Positions 14,857 to 23,397 of a stretch of 64,000 nt of DNA are shown one piece after another. The notes under the pieces were generated by a model, which was not told the origin of the DNA, searched no databases, and saw only the letters and a program-made list of their open reading frames with translations. The translations under genes and the position numbers were made by a program. This DNA is from JAAYDI01 sp052034005 (GTDB lineage Bacteria; Planctomycetota; Planctomycetia; Pirellulales; Pirellulaceae), in the NCBI GenBank assembly GCA_052034005.1, contig JBPOJB010000035.1, positions 22,786 through 86,785 of the forward strand. The letters run 5' to 3'. Each line of letters starts with the position of its first letter. Position 1 is the stretch's first letter.

Positions 14857-17829
14857 TCAATGCCATTGCAAGGGCCGCTGCCAGGCCAGCTTGAGTTCGT
14901 CCAGCGGCAGGTCGACCAGCGTGCTGCGCCGGCCGTCTGCGTCGTGGGCAACCAGCACGAGTCGAGGAGCTGCCTGCAGGGCGCCGATCTGTGCGCAGGG
15001 GACCTGGTGCTCGTGCATGAGCGTCTCGAACGCCTGCTGGTGCGGCAAGGCCACCTCGCAGACGAACCGCGTGTTCGATTCGGCGAACAGGCATGCGACG
15101 GTCCGCGCCGGTTCGTCCAGGTGTTCGAGCGCCTGGGGTGCGGCGCCGACATCGACCTGCGCGCCCCAGCCGCCGGCGAAGGCCATTTCCGCCACCGCCA
15201 CCGCCAGGCCGCCTTCGCTCAAATCATGGCAGCTCCGCACCAGGCCGGCGCGGATGGCCTGATGCAGCGTGCGGAATACGCGCCGGGCGCGCGGCGCGTC
15301 GACCTGCGGCACGGATCCGCCCGTGAGCTGATGGAGCTGGGCGTAATGGGAGCCGCCCAGCTCGTCCCGCGTCAGGCCGATCTGGTACAAGAGGTTCCCC
15401 GGCTCTTTCGCGTCCATCGTCACGCACTGCCGCACGTCCGGGACCTGCCCCAAGGCGCTGATCAGCAGCGATGCCGGGATCGCGATCGTGCATTTCCGGC
15501 CGTCCTGGTCCCGGTAACTGAACTCGTTGTTCAGGCTGTCCTTGCCGCTGATGAACGGCGTGCCCAGCGCGACGGCCACATCGTGGCAGGCCAGCGCGGC
15601 GCGCACCAGCGAACCCAGCGTCTCCGGGCGGTCGGTGTATCCCCAGCAGAAGTTGTCCAGGATGGCGATGCGCGCGGGGTCGGCGCCGACGGCCACGCAG
15701 TTGCGGACCGCCTCGTCGATGGCGCTGGCCGCCATGTGATAGGGATCGAGATCGCCGTAGCACGGATTCATTCCGCACGCGAGCGCCAAGCCGCGGTAGG
15801 AACGGAGCGACGGGCGCAACACGGCGGCATCACTCGGGCCGTCATTCCGGGCGCCCACCAGCGGCTTCACCACGCTGCCGCCCTGCACTTCGTGATCGTA
15901 CTGGCGGATCACCCACTCCTTGCTGGCCACATTGAGCGATCCGAGGATCCGCAACAAGTCGCCGCCGCAATCGAGCGGGTCCGCCGCGACGACCAACGGC
16001 TCGACGGCCTGCGGCGTGTAATGCGCGTCGCGCACGACCGGCGGGCGACCGCCGTGCAGGAACCGCATGTCCAGGTCGGCCACCTCGTGGCCGTGATAGG
16101 TGAGCCGCAGCCGACCGGTCGGCACGAACCGGCCGATGGCGACCGCTTCCACGCCCTCCGACTCGCACAGCTCTCGGAACGCATCCCAGTGATGCGGGGG
16201 CACGGACAGCACCATCCGTTCTTGCGCTTCCGAAATCCAGATCTCGGTGTAGGAGAGCCCCTCGTACTTGAGCGGGGCGTTCTCGAGCGCCACCTCCGCG
16301 CCGATCTGCTGGCCCATCTCGCCCACGGCGCTGGAGAACCCGCCGGCGCCGCAATCGGTGATGGCGTTGTACAGCCCCCGGTCGCGCGCGACCAGCACCA
16401 CGTCCAGCAGCATCTTCTCGGTGATCGCGTTGCCGATCTGGACGGCGCCGCCCGAAACCGTCTCGCTCTCGCTGGTCAGTTCCGCGGAGCTGAACGTGGC
16501 CCCGTGGATCCCGTCGCGCCCCGTACGGCCGCCGATGGCCACGATGTAATCGCCGGCCTGCGGGCTTTTGTGCGACTTGTCGCGCGGCAGGACGCCCACC
16601 GTCCCACAGTAGACCAGCGGGTTGCCCAGGTAGCGCGGATCGAAGTACACGGCCCCGTTGACCGTGGGGATCCCCATCCGGTTGCCGTAATCGCGCACTC
16701 CGGCGACCACGCCTTGCATCACGCGCCGCGGGTGCAGGACGCCGGGCGGCAGTTGATCCAGAGGCGTGTCGGGCGGCGCGAAACAGAAGACGTTCGTGTT
16801 GCATACCGGCCGCGCGCCCAGGCCGGTGCCCAGCGGGTCGCGGATGACGCCGCCGATGCCCGTGTTCGCCCCGCCGTACGGCTCGAGGGCCGACGGGTGG
16901 TTGTGGGTTTCCACCTTGAACACGACGTTCAGCTCGTCGTCGAACCGGACGACGCCCGCATTGTCCTCGAAGACGCTGACGCACCAGTCTTCCGTGCCCA
17001 GCTCGCGCCGGATCTGCTGCGTGGCAGCGAAGATCGTCTCCTTGAGCATGTTGTCGAAATGCCGCGGGCCCTTCTCGTCACGATAGGCGATCCGGCCCGC
17101 CAGCGTCTTGTGGCTGCAGTGCTCGCTCCAGGTCTGGGCCAGCGTCTCCAGCTCCACATCCGTGGGGTCCCGGTCCAGGCCGCGATAATACTGCTGGATC
17201 GTCTGCATCTCGGCCAGCGACAAATACAGCTGGCCGGCGCGGCTCAGTTGTTCCAGCGCTGCATCGTCCAGCTCGCGAATCGGGATGCGCACGAGCTGGA
17301 AATCGTACGGCCGGCCCATGTCCAGGCGCTGGAAGTCGAGCGGCCCGATCACCACCTGCTCCACCGAGTCGTTAGCCAGCACCTTACTCGAGAGCGCCTG
17401 AAGCTGCGTCTCGTCGAGCGGGGACAGCCAGATCTTCTTGAGGGTCCGCACCCGGTCCACCCGGATGCCGAAGTCGGCGATGGCCTTCTCGGCGCTCAAC
17501 GCCACAGGGTCCATCACGCCCGGCTTGGGCAGGATATGGACGCACAGCGTCGTGCGTGCGGGTGGCGTCTGGAGCGCGGCGTCGCCCAGCGCGCCGATCA
17601 CCGTCCGCTCAACGATCTTATCGGCCAACAGTTCGCGCGCCAGCGTGCGCACCTCGGCTTCGCCCAGCGCGCCTTCCAGCAGATAGCCCCGCGCGGTGGC
17701 CACCGAGAGTCCGCGGGCCAACCCCAACAGCGCCGCGCTGGCCGCGATCGATTCGCCGGCATGGTCCCGCTCCCCGTCAGCCGGGTAAATGTCAACTTGC
17801 CACAGAGTCACGAGTCTGTTTTCCTGCAT
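14857..17829 (-). CDS. purL: Phosphoribosylformylglycinamidine synthase PurL with N-terminal PurS-like domains
   Basis: A 990-residue protein for the ATP-dependent amidation of FGAR. The catalytic PurL core begins at about 190 (FGAM motif WSEHCSHK, later PHNHPS-type VETHNHPSAL, GRTGRDGIHGA, and SGKDSLNNE). The first ~175 residues hold what look like two PurS-type modules in a row; the second is the clearer (LCVHILPKPGVMDP...ALSAEKAIADFG). Bacterial small PurL proteins are ~730-750 residues and use separate PurS, so this is a fused form. The gene overlaps tyrA by about 38 bases; a GTG at 17811, giving an N-terminus of MTLWQVDIY, is an equally plausible start. It forms an operon with purQ. Confidence 0.96.
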   Translation of the reverse strand: MQENRLVTLWQVDIYPADGERDHAGESIAASAALLGLARGLSVATARGYLLEGALGEAEVRTLARELLADKIVERTVIGALGDAALQTPPARTTLCVHILPKPGVMDPVALSAEKAIADFGIRVDRVRTLKKIWLSPLDETQLQALSSKVLANDSVEQVVIGPLDFQRLDMGRPYDFQLVRIPIRELDDAALEQLSRAGQLYLSLAEMQTIQQYYRGLDRDPTDVELETLAQTWSEHCSHKTLAGRIAYRDEKGPRHFDNMLKETIFAATQQIRRELGTEDWCVSVFEDNAGVVRFDDELNVVFKVETHNHPSALEPYGGANTGIGGVIRDPLGTGLGARPVCNTNVFCFAPPDTPLDQLPPGVLHPRRVMQGVVAGVRDYGNRMGIPTVNGAVYFDPRYLGNPLVYCGTVGVLPRDKSHKSPQAGDYIVAIGGRTGRDGIHGATFSSAELTSESETVSGGAVQIGNAITEKMLLDVVLVARDRGLYNAITDCGAGGFSSAVGEMGQQIGAEVALENAPLKYEGLSYTEIWISEAQERMVLSVPPHHWDAFRELCESEGVEAVAIGRFVPTGRLRLTYHGHEVADLDMRFLHGGRPPVVRDAHYTPQAVEPLVVAADPLDCGGDLLRILGSLNVASKEWVIRQYDHEVQGGSVVKPLVGARNDGPSDAAVLRPSLRSYRGLALACGMNPCYGDLDPYHMAASAIDEAVRNCVAVGADPARIAILDNFCWGYTDRPETLGSLVRAALACHDVAVALGTPFISGKDSLNNEFSYRDQDGRKCTIAIPASLLISALGQVPDVRQCVTMDAKEPGNLLYQIGLTRDELGGSHYAQLHQLTGGSVPQVDAPRARRVFRTLHQAIRAGLVRSCHDLSEGGLAVAVAEMAFAGGWGAQVDVGAAPQALEHLDEPARTVACLFAESNTRFVCEVALPHQQAFETLMHEHQVPCAQIGALQAAPRLVLVAHDADGRRSTLVDLPLDELKLAWQRPLQWH

Positions 17830-18637
17830 CCAAGAGTTGCATCAAGCGCGCGGCGTCCCCCCGCCGCAGCGCCGCACGGCAGGCCGCGAGCACGTCCTCG
17901 AATCGGCCCAGCGCCTTGAGGACCTCCCGACGGTTGGCCAGGAGGATCTGGAGCCACAGTTGCGGATCGCCCGCGGCGATCCGGGTCGAATCCCGCCAGC
18001 CGCTGGCGGCCAGCGGCAGCGCTTGGGGCGGCGTGGCCGCCGCGAGCGCCGTGGCGATCACGTGCGCCGCGTGGCTCGTCATCGCCACCGCCTGATCATG
18101 CTCCTGAGGCGACATCCGGACCACGCGGGATCCGAGTGCCGACCAGAACCGCTCGATCCGCCCCAGGTCGTCGGCCCGCGTGTGCCGCGCGGGCGTGACC
18201 ACGGTGACGCGGCCGTCCAGCAGGTCCGCGCGGGCGTTCTCCGGGCCCGTCCTTTCGCTGCCCGCCATCGGGTGGCTCCCGACGAACCCCGGACCGCGCC
18301 GCAGCCGGCGCCCCAACTCCCGCACGATCTGCCACTTCGTGCTGCCCACGTCCGTAATCACCGCGCCCGGGGGGCAGTGTTCGGCCGCCTCGCAGACCCT
18401 CTGGACGATGTCCGCGACCGGCGTGCAGACGACCACCAGGTCGGCCTCTCGCACGCCGCGCGCCAGGCTGGTCGTGGTTTGCGTCACCGCTCGGCATTGG
18501 CGCGCTCTCCGCAGGCTCGACGCGCGCCGTCCCACACCGACCACGCGCCGCGCCAGCCCACGCTCCTGCAGGGCAAGTCCAATGGAGCCTCCAATGAGCC
18601 CCACTCCGACGATGGCGACGGTATCCCACGCGCTCAT
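17792..18637 (-). CDS. tyrA: Prephenate/arogenate dehydrogenase
   Basis: A 281-residue protein for the oxidative decarboxylation of prephenate (or arogenate) in tyrosine synthesis, cytoplasmic. The N-terminal Rossmann motif GVGLIGGSIG (about 10-20) binds NAD(P); VVCTPV, DVGSTK and GSHPMAGSE (with the substrate-site His) are typical of the family, and the C-terminal half is the helical dimerisation domain. There is no ACT domain and no fused chorismate mutase. Its 3' end overlaps the start of purL in another frame, so the two are translated from one message, an unusual pairing of tyrosine and purine synthesis. Confidence 0.95.
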   Translation of the reverse strand: MSAWDTVAIVGVGLIGGSIGLALQERGLARRVVGVGRRASSLRRARQCRAVTQTTTSLARGVREADLVVVCTPVADIVQRVCEAAEHCPPGAVITDVGSTKWQIVRELGRRLRRGPGFVGSHPMAGSERTGPENARADLLDGRVTVVTPARHTRADDLGRIERFWSALGSRVVRMSPQEHDQAVAMTSHAAHVIATALAAATPPQALPLAASGWRDSTRIAAGDPQLWLQILLANRREVLKALGRFEDVLAACRAALRRGDAARLMQLLDAGKQTRDSVAS

Positions 18638-18831
18638 GGAATCGCAGTACTCTCCCTGGCTCGGTGACCTGGTCGGCGCGAGATCGTGATTGTAGCAGAT
18701 CGGTCGGGTTTTGGAGTGGGGCGGCGTGGAAAGTGCTACCTGCCGGCGGGGCGACGGTCTAGACTACCTGTTGGGGGCCGGCATGGAACCTGCCCCCGCG
18801 CTCCCATCTCGACTCCACGGTAGTGACTCCC

Positions 18832-19866
18832 ATGATGCACATTAGCACCCGTCAGGCCTCCCAGATGTGCCACCGACTTGGTACCGCGCTGCGCGCGGGG
18901 GTCGATATGCGCGCCGCGTTGGCCCGCGAATCGGGCCTGGGCAGCCCGGCCTTCGGCCGGCAGATGGGGCGGGTGGCAGACCACGTCGCGCGCGGCGCGA
19001 CGTTGGCGGAAGCTCTGCGCGAGCGCGGGACCTATTTCCCGCCCCTGCTGTGCGAATTGGTCGATGTTGGGGAGACGACCGGGAACCTGGACGCGGTGCT
19101 GCTGCATCTGGCGGAACACTACCAGCATCTGCTGCGCATGCGCAGGGCGTTTCTCCTGGGTATCCTCTGGCCGGCCGTCCAGTTGGTCTTGGCGCTCGGC
19201 GCGATCGGGTTGCTGATCCTGCTGCTGGGCGCGCTGGGCACGTCGAGCGCCGTGTTCGGCCTGGCGGGAGTGTCCGGCCTGGCGATCTATGGCCTGGTGG
19301 TCTTCGGCGTGTTTGCGCTCGTCGTGCTGATCGTGTGCGGTCTGCTGCGAGGCTGGTTCGGGCCGTGGCCCAATGCCCTGCTCATGCGGACGCCTGTTGT
19401 CGGCACGACGCTCCAGACGATGGCGCTGGCCCGGCTCTCCTGGACCCTCTCGCTGACGCTCAATGCCGGAATCGACGCGCACCGTGCCGTCCGCATGGCG
19501 TTGGCCAGCACGCAGAGCCGGTACTACACGCAGCACATCGACGCGGCGGATGCCGTGATTGCGCGTCGCGGCCAGTTCCACGAGGCACTGCGCGCGACCG
19601 GCGCGTTTCGCGAGGAGTTCCTGACGGCGGTGGAGAACGCGGAGATCTCGGGCACCGAGACCGAATCGCTCGCGCACCTGTCGCGCGATTACCAGCAACG
19701 GGCCGAGGCGGCCACGATGGCACTGTCCGTGGCCGCGTCGGTGGCGATCTGGATCCTGATCGGCGCGCTATTGGTCTTCATGATCTTCTACTTGTTCTTC
19801 AACCTTTACATGAAGCCGCAGCGGGAACTCTTGGAGATATTGTCGCCCGGCCGCACACGGATCTGA
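18832..19866 (+). CDS. GspF/PilC-like inner-membrane platform protein
   Basis: A 344-residue protein of the type II secretion/type IV pilus F family. It has two T2SSF helical domains (about 12-130 and 215-335), a run of hydrophobic segments at about 110-185 and a final segment at about 300-325. Motifs include LRAGVDMRAALARE, VGETTGNLDAVL and, in the second half, LNAGIDAHRAV and ENAEISGTETE. Such proteins sit in the inner membrane and link the assembly ATPase to pseudopilins. No ATPase, prepilin peptidase or secretin gene is nearby, so it is an orphan copy here. Starts at GTG 18823, ATG 18832 and ATG 18835 are all possible. It converges closely with the aminotransferase gene. Confidence 0.88.
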   Translation: MMHISTRQASQMCHRLGTALRAGVDMRAALARESGLGSPAFGRQMGRVADHVARGATLAEALRERGTYFPPLLCELVDVGETTGNLDAVLLHLAEHYQHLLRMRRAFLLGILWPAVQLVLALGAIGLLILLLGALGTSSAVFGLAGVSGLAIYGLVVFGVFALVVLIVCGLLRGWFGPWPNALLMRTPVVGTTLQTMALARLSWTLSLTLNAGIDAHRAVRMALASTQSRYYTQHIDAADAVIARRGQFHEALRATGAFREEFLTAVENAEISGTETESLAHLSRDYQQRAEAATMALSVAASVAIWILIGALLVFMIFYLFFNLYMKPQRELLEILSPGRTRI

Positions 19867-19875
19867 GCGGCCCGG

Positions 19876-20775
19876 TCAGGTGCGGAAGCTGAACCGGCGC
19901 GCCTGCGCGGCGATGTCGACGCCCACCAACTCGCTCCAGGCGCTCAGGACCTGCCGGTAGACCGGTCCGCGCGCACCCGGCTCCCGCGGCTGGCCGTTGA
20001 GGCGCGTCACCGGCCACACGCAGGGCGACGTGCTGCACATCAGGATTTCGTCCGCCGCGGCCAGTTCCGCCAACGGGAACTTGCGGTAGTGGAACGCGAT
20101 GCCCAATCCGGCCGCCAGCTCGGCCAAGACACTCAGGCTCACCCCCGGCAAGATCAACTCGCGCGGCGGCGATACCAGCCCCTCCTGGCGGCGAAAGAAC
20201 AAGATGTTGGCCGTGGAAGCCTCGGACACGAAACCGCTCTGGTCCAACAGCACGGCGCGCGAGCCGGGATCCAGCGTGTGCGCCAACCGGTCCGCCAGGA
20301 AGTAGTGCATCCGGCTGCGGCATTTCAGAGCTGCGGGCCAACAGGATTCGGGGACCTGCCGGATGCCCGTCTCGGTCAACGCCTGACCGCGGTCATAGTA
20401 GGAGGTCCACTGGCCGAACGGCAACAGATACACGCGGATCCCCACCGTCGGCCCGTTCATCGCCGGCGCGCCGGGTGTGATGAACATCGACATGCCCAGG
20501 TCGTCACCGTCGGTCAACAGGTGGCGGTTGCGCGACACCAGTTCCTCCGCCAGCCGGCCGATCTCGGCAATGGGCAGCCCGGGCTGCAGGCCCACGATCC
20601 GCAACGAGTTGGCCAGCCGCTCCAGATGCTCCTCGAGTCGGAACAGTTGGCCGCGAAAGGTCCGCAGCCGTTCGCTGATCGAGACCCCTTGCGCGAACCC
20701 CAGATCCTCCGTGGAGACCACCAGCTGGGAGGCTGGAATGAAGGCGCCGTTGAGGTACGCGAGCGGTTCGGCCAT
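19876..20775 (-). CDS. Class IV aminotransferase (branched-chain aminotransferase/aminodeoxychorismate lyase type)
   Basis: A 299-residue fold-type IV PLP enzyme. It starts with LNGAFIPASQLVVSTEDLGF, the usual N-terminal signature. Lys151 in ALKCRSRMHYFLA fits the PLP-binding lysine, and Glu185 in GFVSEASTANI fits the residue contacting the pyridine nitrogen. The class covers branched-chain amino acid transaminase, D-amino acid transaminase and 4-amino-4-deoxychorismate lyase, and sequence alone does not separate them here. The Gly/Cys-poor substrate loop and the SCWPAALK segment do not match a classic IlvE. It is a single gene, convergent with the GspF-like gene and preceded by a gap of about 100 bases. 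Confidence 0.88.
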   Translation of the reverse strand: MAEPLAYLNGAFIPASQLVVSTEDLGFAQGVSISERLRTFRGQLFRLEEHLERLANSLRIVGLQPGLPIAEIGRLAEELVSRNRHLLTDGDDLGMSMFITPGAPAMNGPTVGIRVYLLPFGQWTSYYDRGQALTETGIRQVPESCWPAALKCRSRMHYFLADRLAHTLDPGSRAVLLDQSGFVSEASTANILFFRRQEGLVSPPRELILPGVSLSVLAELAAGLGIAFHYRKFPLAELAAADEILMCSTSPCVWPVTRLNGQPREPGARGPVYRQVLSAWSELVGVDIAAQARRFSFRT

Positions 20776-20879
20776 GGGAACTCAGCAGGAAAGCGACATC
20801 GGTTCGGTCGTGGCTGGCTCCATGGTAACGTGTACGGCCCCTCGAGGGGCAGGGGTGGGGCGAAGCGGCGCGAGGCGAC

Positions 20880-21896
20880 CTACCGCACCGGCCTCCAGAA
20901 CAGCACGTCTCGCATCCGCTCGTCCAGGCAGGCGTTCCACAGATAGCGGTTCAGGTCATGCGAGCGCTGGACGGTGCAGCACACATCCTGTTGTGCGATG
21001 CGTGGGGCGAGCTCTCCCAAGTCGCCGGTGTACATCCCCCGGTATCCGATCGCCACGGCACGGGAGCGTTTGTAGAGTCGGGGGTAGAATCTGAGGACCG
21101 GGTCGCGGCTGTTGTAGAGATTGAGCAGGAAGTCGAGGTGCTCGACGGCCAGTTCGTGGTATCCGCCGGGGCGGAGCCAGGAGTTGTGCAGCGCTCCGGC
21201 CAGCATCACGAGGCGGATGTTCCGGCCTGGGGCGGGGCGGGACGGCAGCGTCCAACCGCATAGCTCACCCCCACTGATCAGATGCATGGCGCCGGTGGCG
21301 ATCCGCGCTCCGAAGCTGTGCCCCAGCAGGCTCACGCGCTGCGTCTCGGGCAGGCGCGACAGTACCCAGGCCAGGCAGTAGCCGGCCGCGTCCGTACGAT
21401 TGGCTTTGATCCGCGCGTCACGGGCCGGGCCGCGCACTTGCGCGCTCGGCCACGACCAGATCACGAAGCGGATCGGCGTGGCGTCCTCCACGCCGGCCGC
21501 CAGCACGCGATAGACGGCCATGCCTGCCGGTGCCGCCTCGTAGCTCGGCATCCGGTTGCCGTGGATGTAGATCACCATGATCTGGTCGGGGCTGGTTTGC
21601 CGGCAGAGCGCTTCGAGATCGGCCGGTTGCCACCGCGACTCGCCCTCGTAGCACGCCACACTCAATTCCGGCGCCTCGCCGGAGCCCGCCGGGTGGCCGT
21701 GTCGTGCCGAGACGAACCACAATTCGTCCTGAGGCCGGTCGCGGCCATCATCGGCCTGCCCGGACCGCGGCGCCCAGAGCAGGACGGCGGCCATATACAG
21801 CAGGACGCGCCCGGCGCAACCCACCGCGCGACGCACGGCCCGCAGCCGTGCGGCTGACGTAGGGGCGAGAGCCCGCATGGGAGGCGCGGTGTTCAT
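20880..21896 (-). CDS. Secreted alpha/beta hydrolase (DUF900-like)
   Basis: A 338-residue protein with a long N-terminal region holding one hydrophobic segment (about 28-45) that may act as signal or anchor. The hydrolase core shows IYIHGNR (oxyanion-hole HG at about 112), a WSWPS strand, and the nucleophile elbow LLGHSFGAR with Ser194; a C-terminal His (SHDLNRYLW) is a fitting catalytic base. This pattern matches the alpha/beta hydrolases of the DUF900/lipase-like class; the substrate is unknown. ATG 21896 is preferred because the longer frame runs back into an A/T-rich promoter-like region; GGAA lies six bases before the chosen start. Confidence 0.8.
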   Translation of the reverse strand: MNTAPPMRALAPTSAARLRAVRRAVGCAGRVLLYMAAVLLWAPRSGQADDGRDRPQDELWFVSARHGHPAGSGEAPELSVACYEGESRWQPADLEALCRQTSPDQIMVIYIHGNRMPSYEAAPAGMAVYRVLAAGVEDATPIRFVIWSWPSAQVRGPARDARIKANRTDAAGYCLAWVLSRLPETQRVSLLGHSFGARIATGAMHLISGGELCGWTLPSRPAPGRNIRLVMLAGALHNSWLRPGGYHELAVEHLDFLLNLYNSRDPVLRFYPRLYKRSRAVAIGYRGMYTGDLGELAPRIAQQDVCCTVQRSHDLNRYLWNACLDERMRDVLFWRPVR

Positions 21897-22013
21897 GGGA
21901 ATTCCGGTCACGTCGGGTGAATCCAACTCATCGGCTGTAGAAATGTAGCATCTTTTCTGGACAGCGTGTTGAGAGAAGGCACGGCAATTGAGAAGAAAAT
22001 TCAACGGTTTCGT

Positions 22014-22041
22014 TTGCACATCATGAACGGTGTTGTAGAGT
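22014..22041 (+). promoter_or_regulatory. Possible promoter of the small lipoprotein gene
   Basis: TTGCAC (22014-22019) and TAGAGT (22036-22041) with a 16-base spacer lie 59 bases ahead of the ATG at 22100, inside a stretch (about 21930-22050) markedly richer in A/T than the rest of the window. The same stretch should also hold the promoter of the divergent hydrolase gene. Match by eye only. Confidence 0.35.
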
Positions 22042-22099
22042 TGTTGGACCCACAGTCTCAACGTGAATGATCCAGGTCGCCTGTGCGGAGAAGTTTGCC

Positions 22100-22342
22100 A
22101 TGAAGAGGCTACTGTTTGTAACGGCTATGACAATCCTGACGGTAGCCGCCGTCAGCGGGTGCCGTGGCGTGGGATGCGGACGCTGGTTCCAACGCGGCGT
22201 GGAGTGTGAGGCCTATGCGCCCGCCTGCGTCGACCCGTGCGAAAGCGACTGCGGCTCGCTGTACGTTCCTGGCGTGCCGATGGGCACGACAACGACGGTT
22301 CCGACGATCGCACCGACGATGGAATCCCTCCCCCAGAATTGA
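22100..22342 (+). CDS. Small Cys-rich lipoprotein (planctomycete family)
   Basis: An 80-residue product with signal peptide MKRLLFVTAMTILTVAAV and a good lipobox VSGC, so Cys20 is the likely lipidated residue. The mature part has a striking Cys pattern: CRGVGCGRWF, then CEAYAPAC, then CESDCGSLYVPG. I associate this arrangement with a small secreted family in planctomycetes; the function is unknown. ATG 22100 has GGAG upstream; a longer frame from 22067 would bury the signal peptide. A strong terminator follows at 22386-22437, so it is a single-gene transcript. Confidence 0.78.
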   Translation: MKRLLFVTAMTILTVAAVSGCRGVGCGRWFQRGVECEAYAPACVDPCESDCGSLYVPGVPMGTTTTVPTIAPTMESLPQN

Positions 22343-22385
22343 GCGAACAATCTCACCCCTGCTTCGCCCTCCCGGCCAAGCTGGC

Positions 22386-22437
22386 CCACCGGCGGGACGA
22401 TGCGCCATCCTGACGCGTCGTCCCGCGGTGGCGTTTT
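22386..22437 (+). terminator. Strong rho-independent terminator
   Basis: A long stem pairs 22386-22404 with 22414-22431 (core CGGGACGATGCG / CGCGTCGTCCCG, extended by CCACCG / CGGTGG), with one bulged base and one G-T pair, a nine-base loop, and CGTTTT directly after. It separates the small lipoprotein gene from the transglutaminase-like pair. Confidence 0.8.
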
Positions 22438-22449
22438 GTGAGGCGCACC

Positions 22450-23397
22450 ATGATCCGGTTCCTGTACGCCCTGATCGTTGCCTGCGGGTGCCTGTGCGCG
22501 GCCTCGCCGGCGGTCGCACAATTCGGCGAACAACCGTCGACCGGCGGTCCGGTACTCGGCTCAGAACGGATTCAGCGCTGGAAGGTCGGCATGGTCGTGA
22601 CCGCCCGGACGCCCTGCGTGAACGTGTTTGGAACCCTGCCGGTCCCCACTGACTGGCCCGAACAGGACGTACGGGTCGTCGAGGAACAGATTTCGACCAC
22701 GATCCACCAGGTTCGATACCGCGACCTGGAGGACGGCGGCATCCGCCAGATGCTGGTCACCGTCCCTCAGCTGGCGGCCGGCGAGACGGCCGAGGCGATC
22801 GTGACCGTGGAGGTTACGCGGCGCGCGGTGGACCTGCCGACCGATCCGGCGACATACCAAGTGCCCAAGCGAGTTCCGCGGGACGTGCGGAAATATCTGG
22901 CCGACAGCCCCTTGATCAACTCCCACGACCGGAAAGTCCGCGACGTGGCCAAGGAGGTCACGGCGGACAAGGGGACGGCCTGGGAGAAGGTCGAGGCCAT
23001 CCAGGCCTGGGTGAAAGAGAACATCAAGCATACCAACGACAAGTTCAAGGGCACGGACAAGACGTTGACCGAAAAAGGCGGGCATATCGAAGACCTGACC
23101 GGCCTGTTCATTGCCATGTGCCGTGCTCAGAAGATCCCGGCCCGGACCGTTTGGGTGCCGGACTACTGCTATGCCGAGTTCTATCTGGAGGACGCGGGCG
23201 GGCATGGGTACTGGTTCCCCTGCGAGTTGAAAGAGAAGACCGTGTTCGGCACGGTTTCGGCGGACTACGTTATCATGCAGAAGGGGGACAACATCCGGGT
23301 GCCCGAGAAGAAGGATAAGCCGTACCGGCTGGTGCCGGAGTACGTGGAGGGGAAGGGCACACCGAGCGTATCATTCGTGCGGCAGATCGTCCAATGA
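22450..23397 (+). CDS. Secreted transglutaminase-like protein lacking catalytic Cys and His
   Basis: A 315-residue protein with a cleavable signal peptide (residues 1-26, ending SPAVAQ). It aligns along its whole length with the next gene and carries the transglutaminase-like fold (around EAIQAWVKENIKHTND and IAMCRAQKIPARTVWVP). Where the neighbour has Cys210 and His236, this protein has Ile213 (GGHIEDLTG) and Tyr239 (PDYCYAEF). It should therefore be unable to act as a Cys-His transglutaminase or protease and may be a binding or regulatory partner. ATG 22450 is used (GAGG eight bases upstream; a GTG at 22438 is the alternative). Its stop overlaps the next ATG (ATGA), indicating coupled translation. 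Confidence 0.87.
   Translation: MIRFLYALIVACGCLCAASPAVAQFGEQPSTGGPVLGSERIQRWKVGMVVTARTPCVNVFGTLPVPTDWPEQDVRVVEEQISTTIHQVRYRDLEDGGIRQMLVTVPQLAAGETAEAIVTVEVTRRAVDLPTDPATYQVPKRVPRDVRKYLADSPLINSHDRKVRDVAKEVTADKGTAWEKVEAIQAWVKENIKHTNDKFKGTDKTLTEKGGHIEDLTGLFIAMCRAQKIPARTVWVPDYCYAEFYLEDAGGHGYWFPCELKEKTVFGTVSADYVIMQKGDNIRVPEKKDKPYRLVPEYVEGKGTPSVSFVRQIVQ

Noticed and set aside
14668..17919. A 1083-codon plus-strand frame opposite purL/purQ
   Set aside because: Composition is Arg/His/Ala-rich with no domain, and purL and purQ on the other strand are unambiguous.
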